Assembly: GCF_001522545.3 (NCBI RefSeq)
Contig: NC_031772.1
Location: forward strand, 2,736,603-2,800,602
Direction of reading: 5' to 3'
DNA from: Parus major
Lineage: Eukaryota > Chordata > Aves > Passeriformes > Paridae
DNA: 64,000 nt
Shown: positions 1 through 12,840 of the stretch, one piece after another
Numbering within the stretch: the first letter of the stretch is position 1
How the letters are laid out: each line of letters begins with the position of its first letter
Program-made: the position numbers and the translations under genes
Notes under the pieces: model-generated
Database searches by the model: none
The model's input: only the letters and a program-made list of their open reading frames with translations
What the model was told of the DNA's origin: nothing

Positions 1-3000
1 GCTCCTTAGGAAAATCTCTTCCTTTGATCTCTCTTCCACATTGTCCTCATTTAGTTTTTTTGTTTCCTAAGAAAAAAGTAGGCAAGAAGTTTGCAAGCAA
101 CCATCTGCTGAGAACCAGATCTTTTTATACCTCTTGCTTAAATATGGGGATAGAAGAACACTTGTCTTAATTCTCCCCCCAAGTTTTTCACTGACAAAAT
201 TATGTAATGTTTGCTAACAACAACAAAGAAATCTGGATATTTTTAATTCAGGAACTTAAACTGGCAAGAAAATGTTATTATGTAAATGGAGTCTGGTGAA
301 CTTCAGCCAACAATGTGTGGAAATCTGTCTAGTGAACTGTAAAAATTTCATATAATTTTAAATTTTGTGAAGCCTCTTCATAGCACTCTGGAACACCAAT
401 ACCTTTAAAGGGAGATACAAACTTGTTCTGCACAGAGGAAAAACTTTCCAAGCTGGTTCCAAATAACAATATATTCCCTCCTTGAGGAAATTTGCTAACA
501 ACCTCAAGAAAGGTGGAAGTGGAATAGGAGGACTTACAGGTACACACAGATATCTGTGTAGCTGCACAGAGCCTTCAGCCAAGAGTTTTTAAAAACTAAA
601 TCACTCTCTTGAACTCCATGTATAGAATATTTGCCTAATCTTTACATAATTCTGCCAGCCCAGAATTTAGGATCTGCTAGGATAGCATTTCTCTCAGGTA
701 AATGTTCAGGAGTTCCATGTAAAGTGATTTTTCTCATAAATGAAATCTTAGCTCCCATCGGGTTAGCATCTGTTTCAAATATACCTGTGCTAACACAGCT
801 CCATTCTCTTCACTGTGCAGGTAAAAGTGTAATTTTGTTTCCTGTCTCTCCTCATTTTATTCTCCCTGTCACAGCATAGATTGATTTACTTCTGCAGATC
901 AAGCTGCAGTGGTTGAAGAAATTACTGATGCCAGTAATTGCCCGTTAGTTACTGCCTTTCAGCAGTGCCACTTGCAGGGTAATTTACAGTAAACCCTCTG
1001 ATTTTGCAGTGAAACAGGTTAGGAACAATTAATATTGCTATTCCATTTAAACACTGAGAACTGCTTTGGCTTGGAAACAAGTGACAGACAAAGAACATTC
1101 CAGCTCCATCTGCAAGGTGGATCCCCACATCAGCACCATTTCACTGGACAGCGTCTTCTGGCTTCGTGATTATACAAAAGGAGAAAATGATACAATTTCC
1201 ATGATTGTACATGAAATGAAAATGCTGCAAGTCCCCACTTATGGAAAAAGGCTTTGCTTCCTGAGTAATTCCATGGATCTGGAGGAGATTGCTGAGAAGG
1301 GGATGGCATTTCAGGGATTTCCTGATTTATCCCTGGGCTTCAGGGCTTCACAACATCCAAAGCAGCAACAGTGCAGGACCAACAGCTTTCTATAAACCAT
1401 TATCATATCATATTCTAAATATGCAAATAAGGAAGAAGTCATCAGCAGCTCCTGATTACCATTATGGTAATGCCATGGTAGCAGTGTGAGCCTAATGAAT
1501 GACTTGGTAATGGTGTACAGGTGTATTAGTTTGGCTCTTATAATTTTATTTATTAATTGTCTTATATTTCTTTAAATGTAGCTTCAGCAATCGTCACCCC
1601 ACTGAAGTAATTGCCCACGTGCATTCCACCTGCAGAGCACCCTTATTTCAGGAAAGCACATCATTGTGTCCATTATTACTGAAATAAATAAATTTACATT
1701 GTTTCCTATGGAAAACACCAATAAAAGCGTATGGGTTACAGTGAAAAGTAGATATTTAAATGCTATCACAAAAAAAAAAAAAAAAAGAATAATCAGAATA
1801 GTTGCATGTTTTGTGCATATTACAAGGAAAAATTTTTCCATTTCTTCCTCTCTATTACAAATTAAAATGAAAAATAACACAGCAGGGGTAAAAAACCCTT
1901 CCAATTCTGACAGAATAATATCTCAAATTTACATTTCTGAGGGGAGGAAATGAAAAAACACAACACCATCCATAAATATAAACCAAATTCTAGCCCCTAT
2001 CCCAAATTCTTCTATGGCAATACTGTTGCATTGCTTAAAAATGATAAACATATAAAAATATTGTATAAACAGGTATATCAATCTTCCAAATAAATACATT
2101 AAAAAATAGGTGGGTTTTTTGTTTCTTTTTTTTTTGCAAAGAAATATGAGGATGAGTACACAAATGCAACAATCTAAAGAGTTCATCAACAATATTCCTG
2201 AATCAGTTCTGAAAGTTGAGATCATACCAGGAGATACTTTATATTCAAACTAAATTCTAAACCTGTACCCCCAGTTTCATCTGCAGTCGAGTTTCCAGGG
2301 ATTATAAAATAACACCAGCAGGACTCAAAGAGTTTTATAAGGAAAACTGCAGGGTGGAACTTGGCATAACATTATTATGCATATTTTTACTTACTTTAAA
2401 CCAAGTTTGAATCATTTTATTGAAATCCTTTTTGTGTCATGGTAAAGAAAACACTTTAAAGCATGAAAAAACAGCAGAGCACAGATATAAACCACATCAG
2501 ATACATGCTAACATGGTTTTTTGTGGTGTCTTTTGCTGTCACAGATTGTCCTGACTGACTAAAGGGTATAGACATGTAAGACAGTGTTAGTTTAGCAGGA
2601 AAAAACAACCAACAATGGTTCACAGTGCTTGAACTTCTGTACAACACACTATTTTTTAAAATAGTTTTCTTTCTTTCAAAATAAGCCCAGCAACATTTTT
2701 GAAGCTCTATTCCAGAGCTGTAGGCCTTTAAGGAGAAAAAAAAATAAATATCCCAACGTGACACAAGTTTGCTGCTTGGATATGGAGTAGAATATCTGAT
2801 GTTGTGAGGAAAGTGTTGTTCTTCCAGAATCCTATTTATAAAGGCATCGCTGTACGTTGCCTGTCATTTGTGCCATAGCTCTGATAGGGATACTATGGCA
2901 ACAGCAATGCACAGAACAGGAGCAAGAGGCACTTTCTAGCAACCAAAGGCATTTAGGAAAGCAGAGTGTTCCAGCCTGAGGAAAGTGCAGAAGGCTGAAG

Positions 3001-6000
3001 AGAGCAGCCCAAGTCCAAGGGACCTTTCGTGGGTTCCAGCACTCGCTCACGCTTTCAAGGCGGTTAAAAAAAAATAAATTAAAAAAATTGAGAACAAATC
3101 AAATTGTTTAACAGAAGGTAACACGAAGCTTGCCAAGCCATTTTCCCAGCTTTCAAGAGAATGCATTGCTGTCTGTGCTGTTGACTTCCCAACTAGGAAG
3201 GCAAATGGCCCAGATGGACAAGATGGAGGGGAGGAGGGGAAAAAGAAGTTTAAACTTGCTTTTCTTCATCTGGCTGTCTGTGCACTCAACCATACCTGAC
3301 TTTTTGCCCAATACACCAAATATTAATGGTGTCATTTAAATATTAGTGCTGTTCATTATCATCTTCATTTAGCAGCTGTCAAATCACACCTTGAAAAGTA
3401 GAGAGAATATAAAAACTGTAACCACCCAATGGAGGAGGATGTGAAGGTAGAATCTAAATCTGTTCTTTAAACACAAGGCTCCATCTGGTCCCACCTGAGC
3501 AAGAATTTCCCTTTACCTTACCACAGAACTTGCTATTTCTTCCTTGAGATGATCTCAGAAAAGAATTAAAGGGGGTAGAAGAGTGCAGGTGTCCACTTCA
3601 AATTAGAAAAACACAATTTCCTGATACTTGAATTCAGATTTGGATTAGAACACAACAAACAAATGGTGGTGATATTTTTAAGTGCCATACCAACTTCAAA
3701 GAAAAAGGTACCATATTTTTAAAAATTAGAAATATTGAAGTCCAAAGCTACACCAACATCCAATTATTAAAATCATAGTAGAGAAGAAATCCTGAAAATA
3801 TCACTCCCATTCTTATCTTTGTATTCCCCAACCTATTTTAATTACTTGGACAAATTTAGCGAGCACACCACACTTTTTCAATATCATATCCTTTTCATTT
3901 GCTGCTAATCCACCGTGGGCTCCTTAAATAGGAGTGTTCAAATCCCTGTATTAAAATGGTGTTTCTCAGAGCCAAAGATCCCCATGACACAGCTCCATCT
4001 GCCAGTCAATACCCTGATTATTACGTTATTTCACTGACAAGCCAGCTGTTTGCAATTCTTCCACTTCACTGGGGCTCCCTCCAAAGTGCCCACTGTCAAT
4101 TAGGCAGCTCTACATGGATTTTGAATTCTTGGGCCACGCTGATGTGGATTTCAGCTTTGTTCCAAAGTGGGGATTTTTTGATGCTGGAAGTTTTGGGGTT
4201 TTTGGTTTGCCATAATCCACCGGCCTGGCTGCACACACTCTGCCACCACACAGCCCAGGCAACATTACAGAACTGGCTGGCTTGGATGAGACTGATTTTT
4301 AGAAAAGGTACAGCATTTACAGGTGTTTTACAGGTTTTAATGACAATAAGAAACACCACAGAGCTGTTGCCTGACAGAAATCTCCCCTCATTTTTTAAAG
4401 GCACAAATGCCACCAACCAAGCTGAACTCGCTGTCACGCTCCGTGGTGTTTCAAAGATAAATTATTTGCAGCCATCAATATTTATCCACAGGATCCACTC
4501 CCTACACAGGATATTTCATTATCATATTCAAAGAAAAAGACCTACCTCAAAGAGAAACAGACAATTTGTTATATTATCAGGCCTTTCAAATTCATTCCCT
4601 CATATGATTTTACTCTAAATCCACTAAGGGACTGATTCATTCTTTGATCTATTTTTTATGAGGGTGGTGGTACTGACTTCAATGAGGTTTCTTTAATTTG
4701 ATTTTTCTTCAGTGATGAACAAAATGGAACTGGAAATTCTTATCACCAGGAGAAAACATCACCCCACATCCATTTAAGTCAACAAAAGAATTAAGTAAGT
4801 GAGAGGCACAGCTTGCTTACAGTTGCATGCTCTCCTGATTCAGTCTTCACTGCTTTAAAAATAGAGTGTTTTTAGTTCTTTTTATTGCTTTTTCATCATG
4901 GGGGGTAAGAAATGCTCTTCACTTGAGGAAATAAAAAGTTAATGACCAAAACACAGGTTCTTCAAGCCACATGAAGAAGCAGCCAAGGTGTGGAAAACAA
5001 GCAACTGATAAATTCTTCGATAGAATTCTTTATTCCTGATAGTAATATGCAACTAATAGGAAGAGTGTTGATTAAAACTTGTATCAAAATGCTGGAAAGA
5101 GTGAACAGAATTATAAATACACAATAGGCAGTGAGCATGCTGAACAAATTAAACTCAATCACATTGATATATGGCATAAGGAGTAATTTATTTTAATTGC
5201 AGCTAATTAATCCCTTTAAAGCTGAAGTCCCTTTTTTACTAGAAGAGTAAGTACAGTCCACATTTGGGAAAATGCATCTAGCAGCCACCCAGGAAATACT
5301 TTAAAAATATCCTCTAACTTATTTCAGAGACCTGTGAGAATATGCAGTGTCAAATTTATTTATATACCAGTGACACTAGGAAATGGTCCTGCTTTTAGCA
5401 GTGGAACATTTTTGCATTGGAGCTGCATAAAAGCTAAAGGTTGAGAACAGGAATCTTGGAAAAAAGGCTGAAGATTTCTCTGATGGCTATTTTCATTTTT
5501 CTTAGAAAGAAATAGTGGGATGCCTGAACAAATAGAAAAATAAAATAAAAAAAAAGAGTAAAAACACCCAAAAAAATCAAACCAAACCCAACATCAAACC
5601 CCCTACAAAGCTGCAGACCACTACAACTCCAAAGTGAACACAACATTGCTCTGCAAACTCAAATATATATTCGCTATAATTCAATGGCTGACTCCTAAAA
5701 ACATCACAAAAATCAAGCTGTTAATGGTATGATTCATAATGTCATTTTCTTTGCACTTTATTTGTATGTTTGTACTACATGAATACATTTTACCAATCAA
5801 GTGGAAATTGCTCTGGTTTTGGTACTTGAAAATCTGTTCATGCCTCAAATCTGAAAATTAAATCTCTGCTAAAACAAACAAAAGGAAAATCATCTATGAA
5901 CCACTGGCAAGAGATTCTGGGGCCACAATAAGATCCGATGTCAAACCACCTACGTGGCTGCTGGATGCACTCCAACATAAAACACATTTTTATTTGTTTA

Positions 6001-6201
6001 AAAATGCAAGTCAATCTGATTCCAGTCATTTGTGTCAAATCCTTTGGAATGGCAATTCTCGAGATCACCTGTTTCATACATAATGCATTCTGCATTACTG
6101 CCTTGCGGCCAGTTAATAATTTTTGTTTCTCACTGGTAAAATCCACATTTCAGAGTGTCCACTAAAGAGTTCTGGTAGTTGTGAGTCAGGGCAGGGATGT
6201 T

Positions 6202-6293
6202 GTTTTATTGTTAATATTGCTAATATTGTATACAATATTGTTAATATTGTATTGTATTGTCTACAACATTGTTAATATTGTATTGTATATTGT
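6202..6293. repeat. TATTG / TTAATATTG low-complexity repeat
   Basis: About 90 bp are made of repeats of TATTG and TTAATATTG with small variations. The tract contains an 18-bp perfect palindrome at 6222-6239. It is likely a decayed microsatellite. Confidence 0.8.
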
Positions 6294-7862
6294 CCTGCTT
6301 ACTCCAAACACAATTCTGCCAACAGCCCACACATCCCATGAATTCCAGAGGAGCAGGAATCAGTCACCTTCCAACCCCTTGAGTTCCACACAAAACCACA
6401 GCAATCTACTTCTCATTTAACCATTTGTGAGAGCAGAAAGCACCATTCCCAAGATTTCTAAAAAGAAACAAAAAAACTAAATATATTGTTATTTTTTTTC
6501 TTTTTTTTAAAAGTCATTACTTAAAAGGAAAAAAAAAATAATATTATATTTATATTCTGTAATTCCTGTTAAACTCAGAATAAACTCCTGTTTCCTGAAG
6601 GAGAAAAAAGTTCTTTTGGGTGCCAGAATAAATGTGTTGGACTCCAAAAGGACGTCTAAACTTTGCTATTTTTTCATCAGTTTCTCTTTGCCTTAGCATA
6701 TCCAAGAAAAAAGAAATCAGGGTTTTTTATCCAGTAGCAGTATAGCTGCTCATTTTCATATGGGATTTTTGTTCTTTTTAAAGATATCTTGAATGCAAAT
6801 TAGAATCAAAACTATAAGGTTCTAGTCAAGAGTTTGAAATACCAAATAAATTGCATATTCTATACCTTACATCTATCTCAGCAATTAACAGCCTAATCAC
6901 CACGTCTGCCCAAAGTTGTCACAAACAAAATATGGATACCATCCATGAGAATACATCTTTACAAATCAGAAACTCAACTCTGGGAGCTCCAGGAGTACCA
7001 TGAACTTGAGAACTAATTGCACATCTTGGAAGGAATTTTCTCATCATTTATGGATGGGCCCCAAGCAGGGAAGCAATCAACACATTTTTTAGCTAACTGG
7101 CCCTATCTAAACTCACCACATGAATAAAACATGGCAGTGTGCAATAGGAAACTCCTAAGAGAAGGTGATTGCAGAGGAAGGCTTTTCCAAGGACAGAACA
7201 ATATCAGAATTTGGGTTTTGTATCAGAGTTTTTGGGTTGTACCAGAATACAAACCAAAAGCAGAAGATGAGCAAATGCCTCTCCCCTCCCTGCCCTGGGG
7301 CAGGGTGGTTCTTCCCCAGCTGTCCTGTCATAGGGAGGATTCTCACTCCCTTCCATGGTCCTCAGGCAGTTCCCAGGAAAAAACATTTCTTTTCTGGTCC
7401 ATGAACACAAAGATAAATCATCATCTTTAGTCATGGAAGTGATGGGAATTGCTGCCTGCCAGTGGCAGCTCCTCAGCTGGTGGCCAGATAACAAAATAAC
7501 AATAAATAACTCTTTAAATAACAAAAGCAGTTCTTTCATTTTATAGCTTACATTCACAAAAAAATGTAAGGTCTTTTCCTCTGTTATCATAAAAACCAGA
7601 ATGACACTGGAAACATTCTTCTGTTCTGGTGAAACACCTCCCATCCTGACAGATCCCCAAACTGCTGCAGAGGCTGGATTGCTTCTCAAAGCAAATTCTG
7701 TGCCAGAGACAATTCTACACTGAAGTGACTCTTGAAAAGGGACTGAAATCTCAATCATCCCATGGAGATGATGGAGCAGAGCTGTTTTGATGTAGGAGAA
7801 AGCAGCTACCAAAAACTAGTCAATCTACCTGTACAAAAAGTACTCAGCAAGAGGAGTCACAA

Positions 7863-7892
7863 AATTGGATAAAACAGAATTGGATAAAACAG
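7863..7892. repeat. 15-bp exact tandem duplication
   Basis: Two head-to-tail copies of ATTGGATAAAACAGA occur at 7863-7877 and 7878-7892. This is a probable replication-slippage duplication in non-coding DNA. Confidence 0.85.
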
Positions 7893-8667
7893 AATTAAAA
7901 GGATACTTTAAAATGTGTCACAACAATTTGTTGTGCAGGGCCCAATTCTTTCAATTTTGTTTTACCTGTATAGTAAATATGGTTTAAAAAGTGGAGGTTC
8001 TGGTCAACAATGAAATTGATTCAAAGCCCACTGAAAGCAGTGGCATCTTCTCCAGGTTTTACAAAGTTTGCTGGAACTAGAGTTCTGGAAATAAAATTCC
8101 TGAACTTAAGGAAAAAGTTAAGTTGCCTACACACCTCAACAACAGAGCTTTATTAAATATTTGCATGGACTGCTATGTGCCAGCATTAAATGCTTAATTT
8201 TATATTTTATTACAAAGGTCAGGCCATGCTCTTGAAGCCTGTCAAGATCTTCAAGCCTGAAGATGGTAAAGCTGTTGTTTAACAAGTTCAGAAAACTTTA
8301 AACTTGATTTTTAACAATTTACCCAGCGCCATAAAGTTCATAAAGACACTGCAGCTCCTTCATGGACTGTACTCAAATAGTGGGAAATGTGGTATTTTTT
8401 GGGTTTTTTTTTACTGTTTTCCCTTCCTCCTCACCGAACCCTGTCCAATTAAGCTTCTGCAAATTAGACAAAACATTTCTGCCTGGAAATCTGCATTTCC
8501 ATTGACTCAGTGTGGCCAGCTTACTGTCAGTGACCTCCAGACACAAGTGATGTGCACAAACTCAAGCTTGTCATGGAGAACAGAGAAGTTTGGAATATTT
8601 GGGGTGCTGCTTTCCATCCATCCTCCTTCTTCTGACACAATGCAATAGGATAAACAGCTTCAAAAGG

Positions 8668-8730
8668 TAATGATGAAAAAAAAAGAAAAAACTAATGAAA
8701 AAATGAAAAAAGATGAAAAAACTAATGATG
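8668..8730. repeat. A-rich imperfect repeat (GATGAAAAA / ACTAATGA)
   Basis: A purine-rich segment in which GATGAAAAA and ACTAATGA units recur two to three times each, separated by A runs. It is low-complexity DNA with no coding signal. Confidence 0.7.
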
Positions 8731-10109
8731 AGAGCAGTGTGCATCTGTGGGTCAGAGTCCTGCAGGTCACCATGCTCATGGAAAAGCTTTTAAAAGTCCT
8801 ACTGAAGCACGTTTTCCCACCCAATATCATGGGGCCTTGATGCATTCTATCATTACTGGTACATTATACTGAACATTTTTTAAGAAAATCACATATTAGT
8901 TCTTGAAAGCAGAAATTACTTGAGGAGAAATTTTAAAGGAGTAGTGTGATTGCTGATTCAAGTTTCCAATAGATACATATCTTTCTTCCTCTTTTTTGTG
9001 TAAAAGTCGTGTTTCTACTCCACAAACCCAAGTGAAAAAATCATTTTGCTATAAATGGAGTGGCCTCTCCACTTGGTAACAGCTCATGATTCAGATGTAA
9101 GTCAGAAAAGTCAAAAAACATCACAAAACACAAACCAGTCTATGAGCTAAAAAAAATCCAGCACAGAGGATTCTTGAATAACGTGAGGTTGTTCAAAATA
9201 TCACTTGTAAGTTTTACTGTGCTCCACATTTTGGTCACTTTGCCCGTTTCAAGAAATTAAAAATGGCCAAAGACATTTTGGATATTTCTGGAAATTAGAC
9301 ATTTGTATTAGGTTTGTAATAGAAATGTCATGCAAACACAACTGATAGACTGCTCCTTTACATCAGCTAATTATGCCTACAAATCCAAGACCTGCCAAGA
9401 AAATTGATGTTTTCCTTTCTACACAGAGGTTGTTTTGAATCTCTTAAACAAGATCAACACAAGTGACACAAGGACATAATTGTATGTTGCCTCACAAGAT
9501 GGAAGAACAACAGTGACAAGATTAACTGCTCCATCAATTACTGGTATAAGGAGCAGAAATATTGATTTGTGATTAAATGAATTGAGAAAATAATAACATT
9601 TCAAACCTTTAACATCTGATGATGTGTCAGTCAGAAATCCTAATGATTTCCAGCAAAATAAAAGCTCAGAACTTATTCACATCCTGTGTAGTAAAGAAAA
9701 TTTGGTGTTCTAAGATCTGTTAGGATTCCAGGTGTGTGGAATATAAGATATCTATTAAATGCACCACAGCAAAATTCCCTAAGACGAAGTTCTATTCAGG
9801 TATAGAAACTGGAAGTATTAAAGTGTTGTGGTGTTGAAAAGCAGACACAATTCCCATTGCAGCTTCATGGCGCTGGTCCCACATATAAACTAAAGTATAT
9901 AAGAAATACTGATTTTTTCAAACAGACCAGTTTGAAAGATCTATTTTCCTGCTAAAATTCCTCTGTGTTTTATGTGATGCAGTACACCACACCTATTTTC
10001 TGATATCCAGGCATGATGGATTCCTACAGGCAGTCTGACATCTCGCAGTGGTATTCCCCTGTCCATCAGTAATTTGTTCACTGCTTCTCCCACCCTAGTG
10101 GCAGGACAT

Positions 10110-10139
10110 TTGTGTGTGACTGTGTGAGTGTGTGTGTGC
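10110..10139. repeat. Imperfect (TG)n microsatellite
   Basis: A TG-rich run interrupted by GACTG and GAG, about 30 bp long. It is a short imperfect dinucleotide repeat. Confidence 0.7.
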
Positions 10140-11269
10140 CACCTATCACAGATTTCTTGTCTCTTTTTGGCAGAGTTGGAGGAGGAATGTTATTTCTCAG
10201 AGCAGCATGGATGGATGCTGCACCGCTTCAAATGGAGAATTGTTCTCTGTGGCCTGAGGGATCCTGCCAAGTCTGCTTTCCTTGAAATCAGTTCAAGAGA
10301 TTCATGCTCAGATTTGGCTGGAGTAAGGAGGAATACACTTTTTGATCAAATCACGAAACAGCAAGTCCTTACATTTCCTCTTCTATTGGGATACAATGTT
10401 TTCTTGGAGGAAAAAAACAACAATTAGACATTTTCTTGGAACACACCACATTCTGCCATCTATTTGCTGGTGTGTTCTGCTCATACTCAGAATAAAGGAC
10501 ACAAATATCAGATGGAAACATCCTTCCTGTCCTAGAAAAATATGACCAATTACCTGAATCCATTTTTTAAATTAGTATGATTTCAGGAGAAAACGAAACA
10601 TGTAATTACACAAGCCACACAATGCCCTTTCCTGTACAATTAGAAATCAGTGCAATGGGGCTTTCTCTTGCTTGTTCATTTATCTGCTTTAGAACAGAGG
10701 CATTAGGGGAATTCAGTTGAAAAATGCGTGCAAGATAAATTTCCAAGCTGATGACCACAGGAGTGTTGTGTGGAATGCAGATTATGTTCATGCCTTGCTT
10801 CAGACACATCCTCCTCACGTGGTCTCTGCAGAACAGCAAAAGATTGAACCTTTCTTGACCACTAATATCCTAAAATTCTACCAATGGTCAATCAAATGAT
10901 CTTTCCAATCTCAGCCATCTCATTAGTCCTGCATTTGACCTGAAATAAAGAAGCTCATTAATCACACTGAAATCATTCCGTGGTTAATCAATTCAATTCA
11001 ACAGCAAAACTATTTTAATGTATGCCTGTTATTAAAATTATTATTTCATTACATTTTAAATGAATAAAATAGATAGGTTTTTGTTTCTTTTAAAGTTCAA
11101 CAGCCAAAGATCAAACTGAGCCATCACCACACATCTACTTAAAAAGAGTCACAGAACAAATGAAAACCTCAAAATTGCTGAAAAACACAGCTTAACATGG
11201 TTTTGTACCAGCACAGGACTCAGGTGGCAACACTGGGAGACCACAGGTCTTGTCCAGCCCTCTGGAACT

Positions 11270-11803
11270 CCAAACCAAACCAAACCAAACTGAAACAAAC
11301 CCAACCCAACCAAACCAAACCAAACCCAACCAAACCCAAACCAAACCAAACCAAACTCAACCAAACCAAANNNNNNNNNNNNNNNNNNNNNNNNNNNNNN
11401 NNNNNNNNNNNNNNNNNNNNNNNNNNNNNNNNNNNNNNNNNNNNNNNNNNNNNNNNNNNNNNNNNNNNNNNNNNNNNNNNNNNNNNNNNNNNNNNNNNNN
11501 NNNNNNNNNNNNNNNNNNNNNNNNNNNNNNNNNNNNNNNNNNNNNNNNNNNNNNNNNNNNNNNNNNNNNNNNNNNNNNNNNNNNNNNNNNNNNNNNNNNN
11601 NNNNNNNNNNNNNNNNNNNNNNNNNNNNNNNNNNNNNNNNNNNNNNNNNNNNNNNNNNNNNNNNNNNNNNNNNNNNNNNNNNNNNNNNNNNNNNNNNNNN
11701 NNNNNNNNNNNNNNNNNNNNNNNNNNNNNAACCCAACCCAACCCAACCAAACCCAACACAACCAAACCAAACCAAACCAAACCAAACCAAACCAAACCAA
11801 AAC
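11270..11803. repeat. (CCAAA)n/(CCCAA)n pentanucleotide tract spanning an assembly gap
   Basis: About 100 bp on the left (11270-11370) and about 74 bp on the right (11730-11803) of a run of Ns consist almost wholly of CCAAA and CCCAA units. Both flanks read in the same orientation, so this is most simply one array that the assembly could not span. The complementary strand is a run of TTTGG/TTGGG, with regularly spaced GG and GGG tracts. Frames through this region encode only repeated Pro-Asn-Gln-Thr-Lys or Trp-Phe-Gly-Leu-Val and are not genes. Confidence 0.9.
11371..11729. other. Assembly gap (359 Ns)
   Basis: An uninterrupted run of N inside the pentanucleotide tract. The true length is not known from the sequence; the array may be longer or shorter than 359 bp. 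Confidence 0.99.
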
Positions 11804-12660
11804 AACAAGAAAAAGCCAGCGAGGTCTTGCTTTGCTTACTGCTCCTAATTCTGTTTTTTTGTAGATCAGATTGAGTACAACCAGCTCCTGGAACACTAGT
11901 GTTACATTTGCCCTTTAGAAACTATAAATACTGATCCTTTTCATGTTTCTGAGCATAAACACACCAAACCATCAGGGTGCTAAAACAAATATCATATTGC
12001 ACTTGTCAGCTTTTACCTTCCCCCAAAGGAGCTTATGATTTAGGGAATATACAGGTCAGGATCCCATCTTTAGTGCAAAACTTTGATCTTTTGCCTAAAT
12101 ATTGTCTGCAAGACAAGAACAAAATAATTGTGTGCTGAGTTGGTTTCAGGTAGGTTACAGCACCTGCACAGTTCCACGTGTCTGGAACTTTGCATGGGCG
12201 AGTTTGAATGCCTCAGCCTCTATCAGAAATTAAAGATGCATTTTTATTTACTGATTTTTCACGCAGTGCTTTTGCAGATTGTCTGCAGAAGGCTTCACTG
12301 CGATGTTTTAGCAAGCAGGCCACCTAGTGCCTGACAAAAACAAGTACTCTGCAACGACCTGAAGTGTTCACTAGGAGTAACACCACTCACTCACCTGCAC
12401 AGCAAAATCACACTGCCAAGCTAAACCTCTGCAAAAATAATAGACAAGTGCCCCTTGCCCCCAAGCAGAATTGTGACAGTTTCCTTTAGCAATTTTAAAT
12501 GAGGAGCAGATACACATCCTTGTCATGTTAAGAAAATTACACTTATTTTCTCTAAGAATTCATTTTGTAGGCAATCTAGCTGCTTTTAAAATTTCAATTA
12601 TTGCAGTCTCCTGCTGTAAAAATAAATGTCAGTCTTTTTTATGCAAAGATTCTTTCCTCA
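11804..12660. other. Non-coding stretch, nothing recognised
   Basis: Ordinary AT-rich sequence between the pentanucleotide array and a CR1 fragment. Only short open frames without familiar domains are present. Confidence 0.55.
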
Positions 12661-12840
12661 GAGGGTGCTGGCACTGCCCAGGCTCCCCAGGGAATGGTCA
12701 TGGCCCTGAGGTTACCAGAGCTCCAGGAGTGTTTGGACACCACTGCCAGGGATTCCCAGGGTTGGATGTGCAGGGCCAGGAGCTGGACAAAATAATCCTT
12801 GTGGATCCCTTCCCACTCAGCTTATCCTGTGATTCTATGG
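12661..12840 (+). mobile_element. CR1 LINE fragment, 5'-truncated, plus orientation
   Basis: The segment starts with the CR1-like GAGGGTGCTGGCACTGCCCAG and runs through a part resembling the family's 'gagctggac...gatccttgtggatcccttcc' stretch. It ends in CCTGTGATTCTATGG, the typical CR1 3' octamer end. Length is about 180 bp, so only the 3' tail and untranslated end remain. It cannot move on its own. The family assignment is by recall of the avian CR1 consensus, not an alignment. Confidence 0.85.

Larger units (their letters stand above)
1..11269. other. AT-rich non-coding stretch, no gene recognised
   Basis: I see no recognisable coding exon, RNA gene or full mobile element here. The sequence is AT-rich with many short A and T runs, for example near 1770-1786, 2127-2139 and 6490-6530. 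The longest open frame, about 220 codons from an ATG at 3956, has no familiar domain and is also largely open on the opposite strand, so I treat it as chance. Local structure worth listing separately is a TATTG/AATATTG repeat near 6.2 kb, a 15-bp duplication near 7.87 kb, an A-rich repeat near 8.7 kb and a TG-rich patch near 10.1 kb. It is probably intergenic or intronic DNA. Confidence 0.6.

Noticed and set aside
3956..4618. 220-codon ATG frame on the plus strand
   Set aside because: No recognisable domain, no splice or promoter context, and the opposite strand is also open for over 100 codons here. It is most likely chance, though a conservation check would be cheap.
7204..7812. 202-codon frame on the minus strand
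   Set aside because: No familiar domain and overlapping frames in the other direction. Its composition is like that of the surrounding non-coding DNA.
11149..11896. Long frames of about 180-225 codons across the N run
   Set aside because: They are open only because Ns cannot be read as stops; the readable parts are the translated pentanucleotide repeat.
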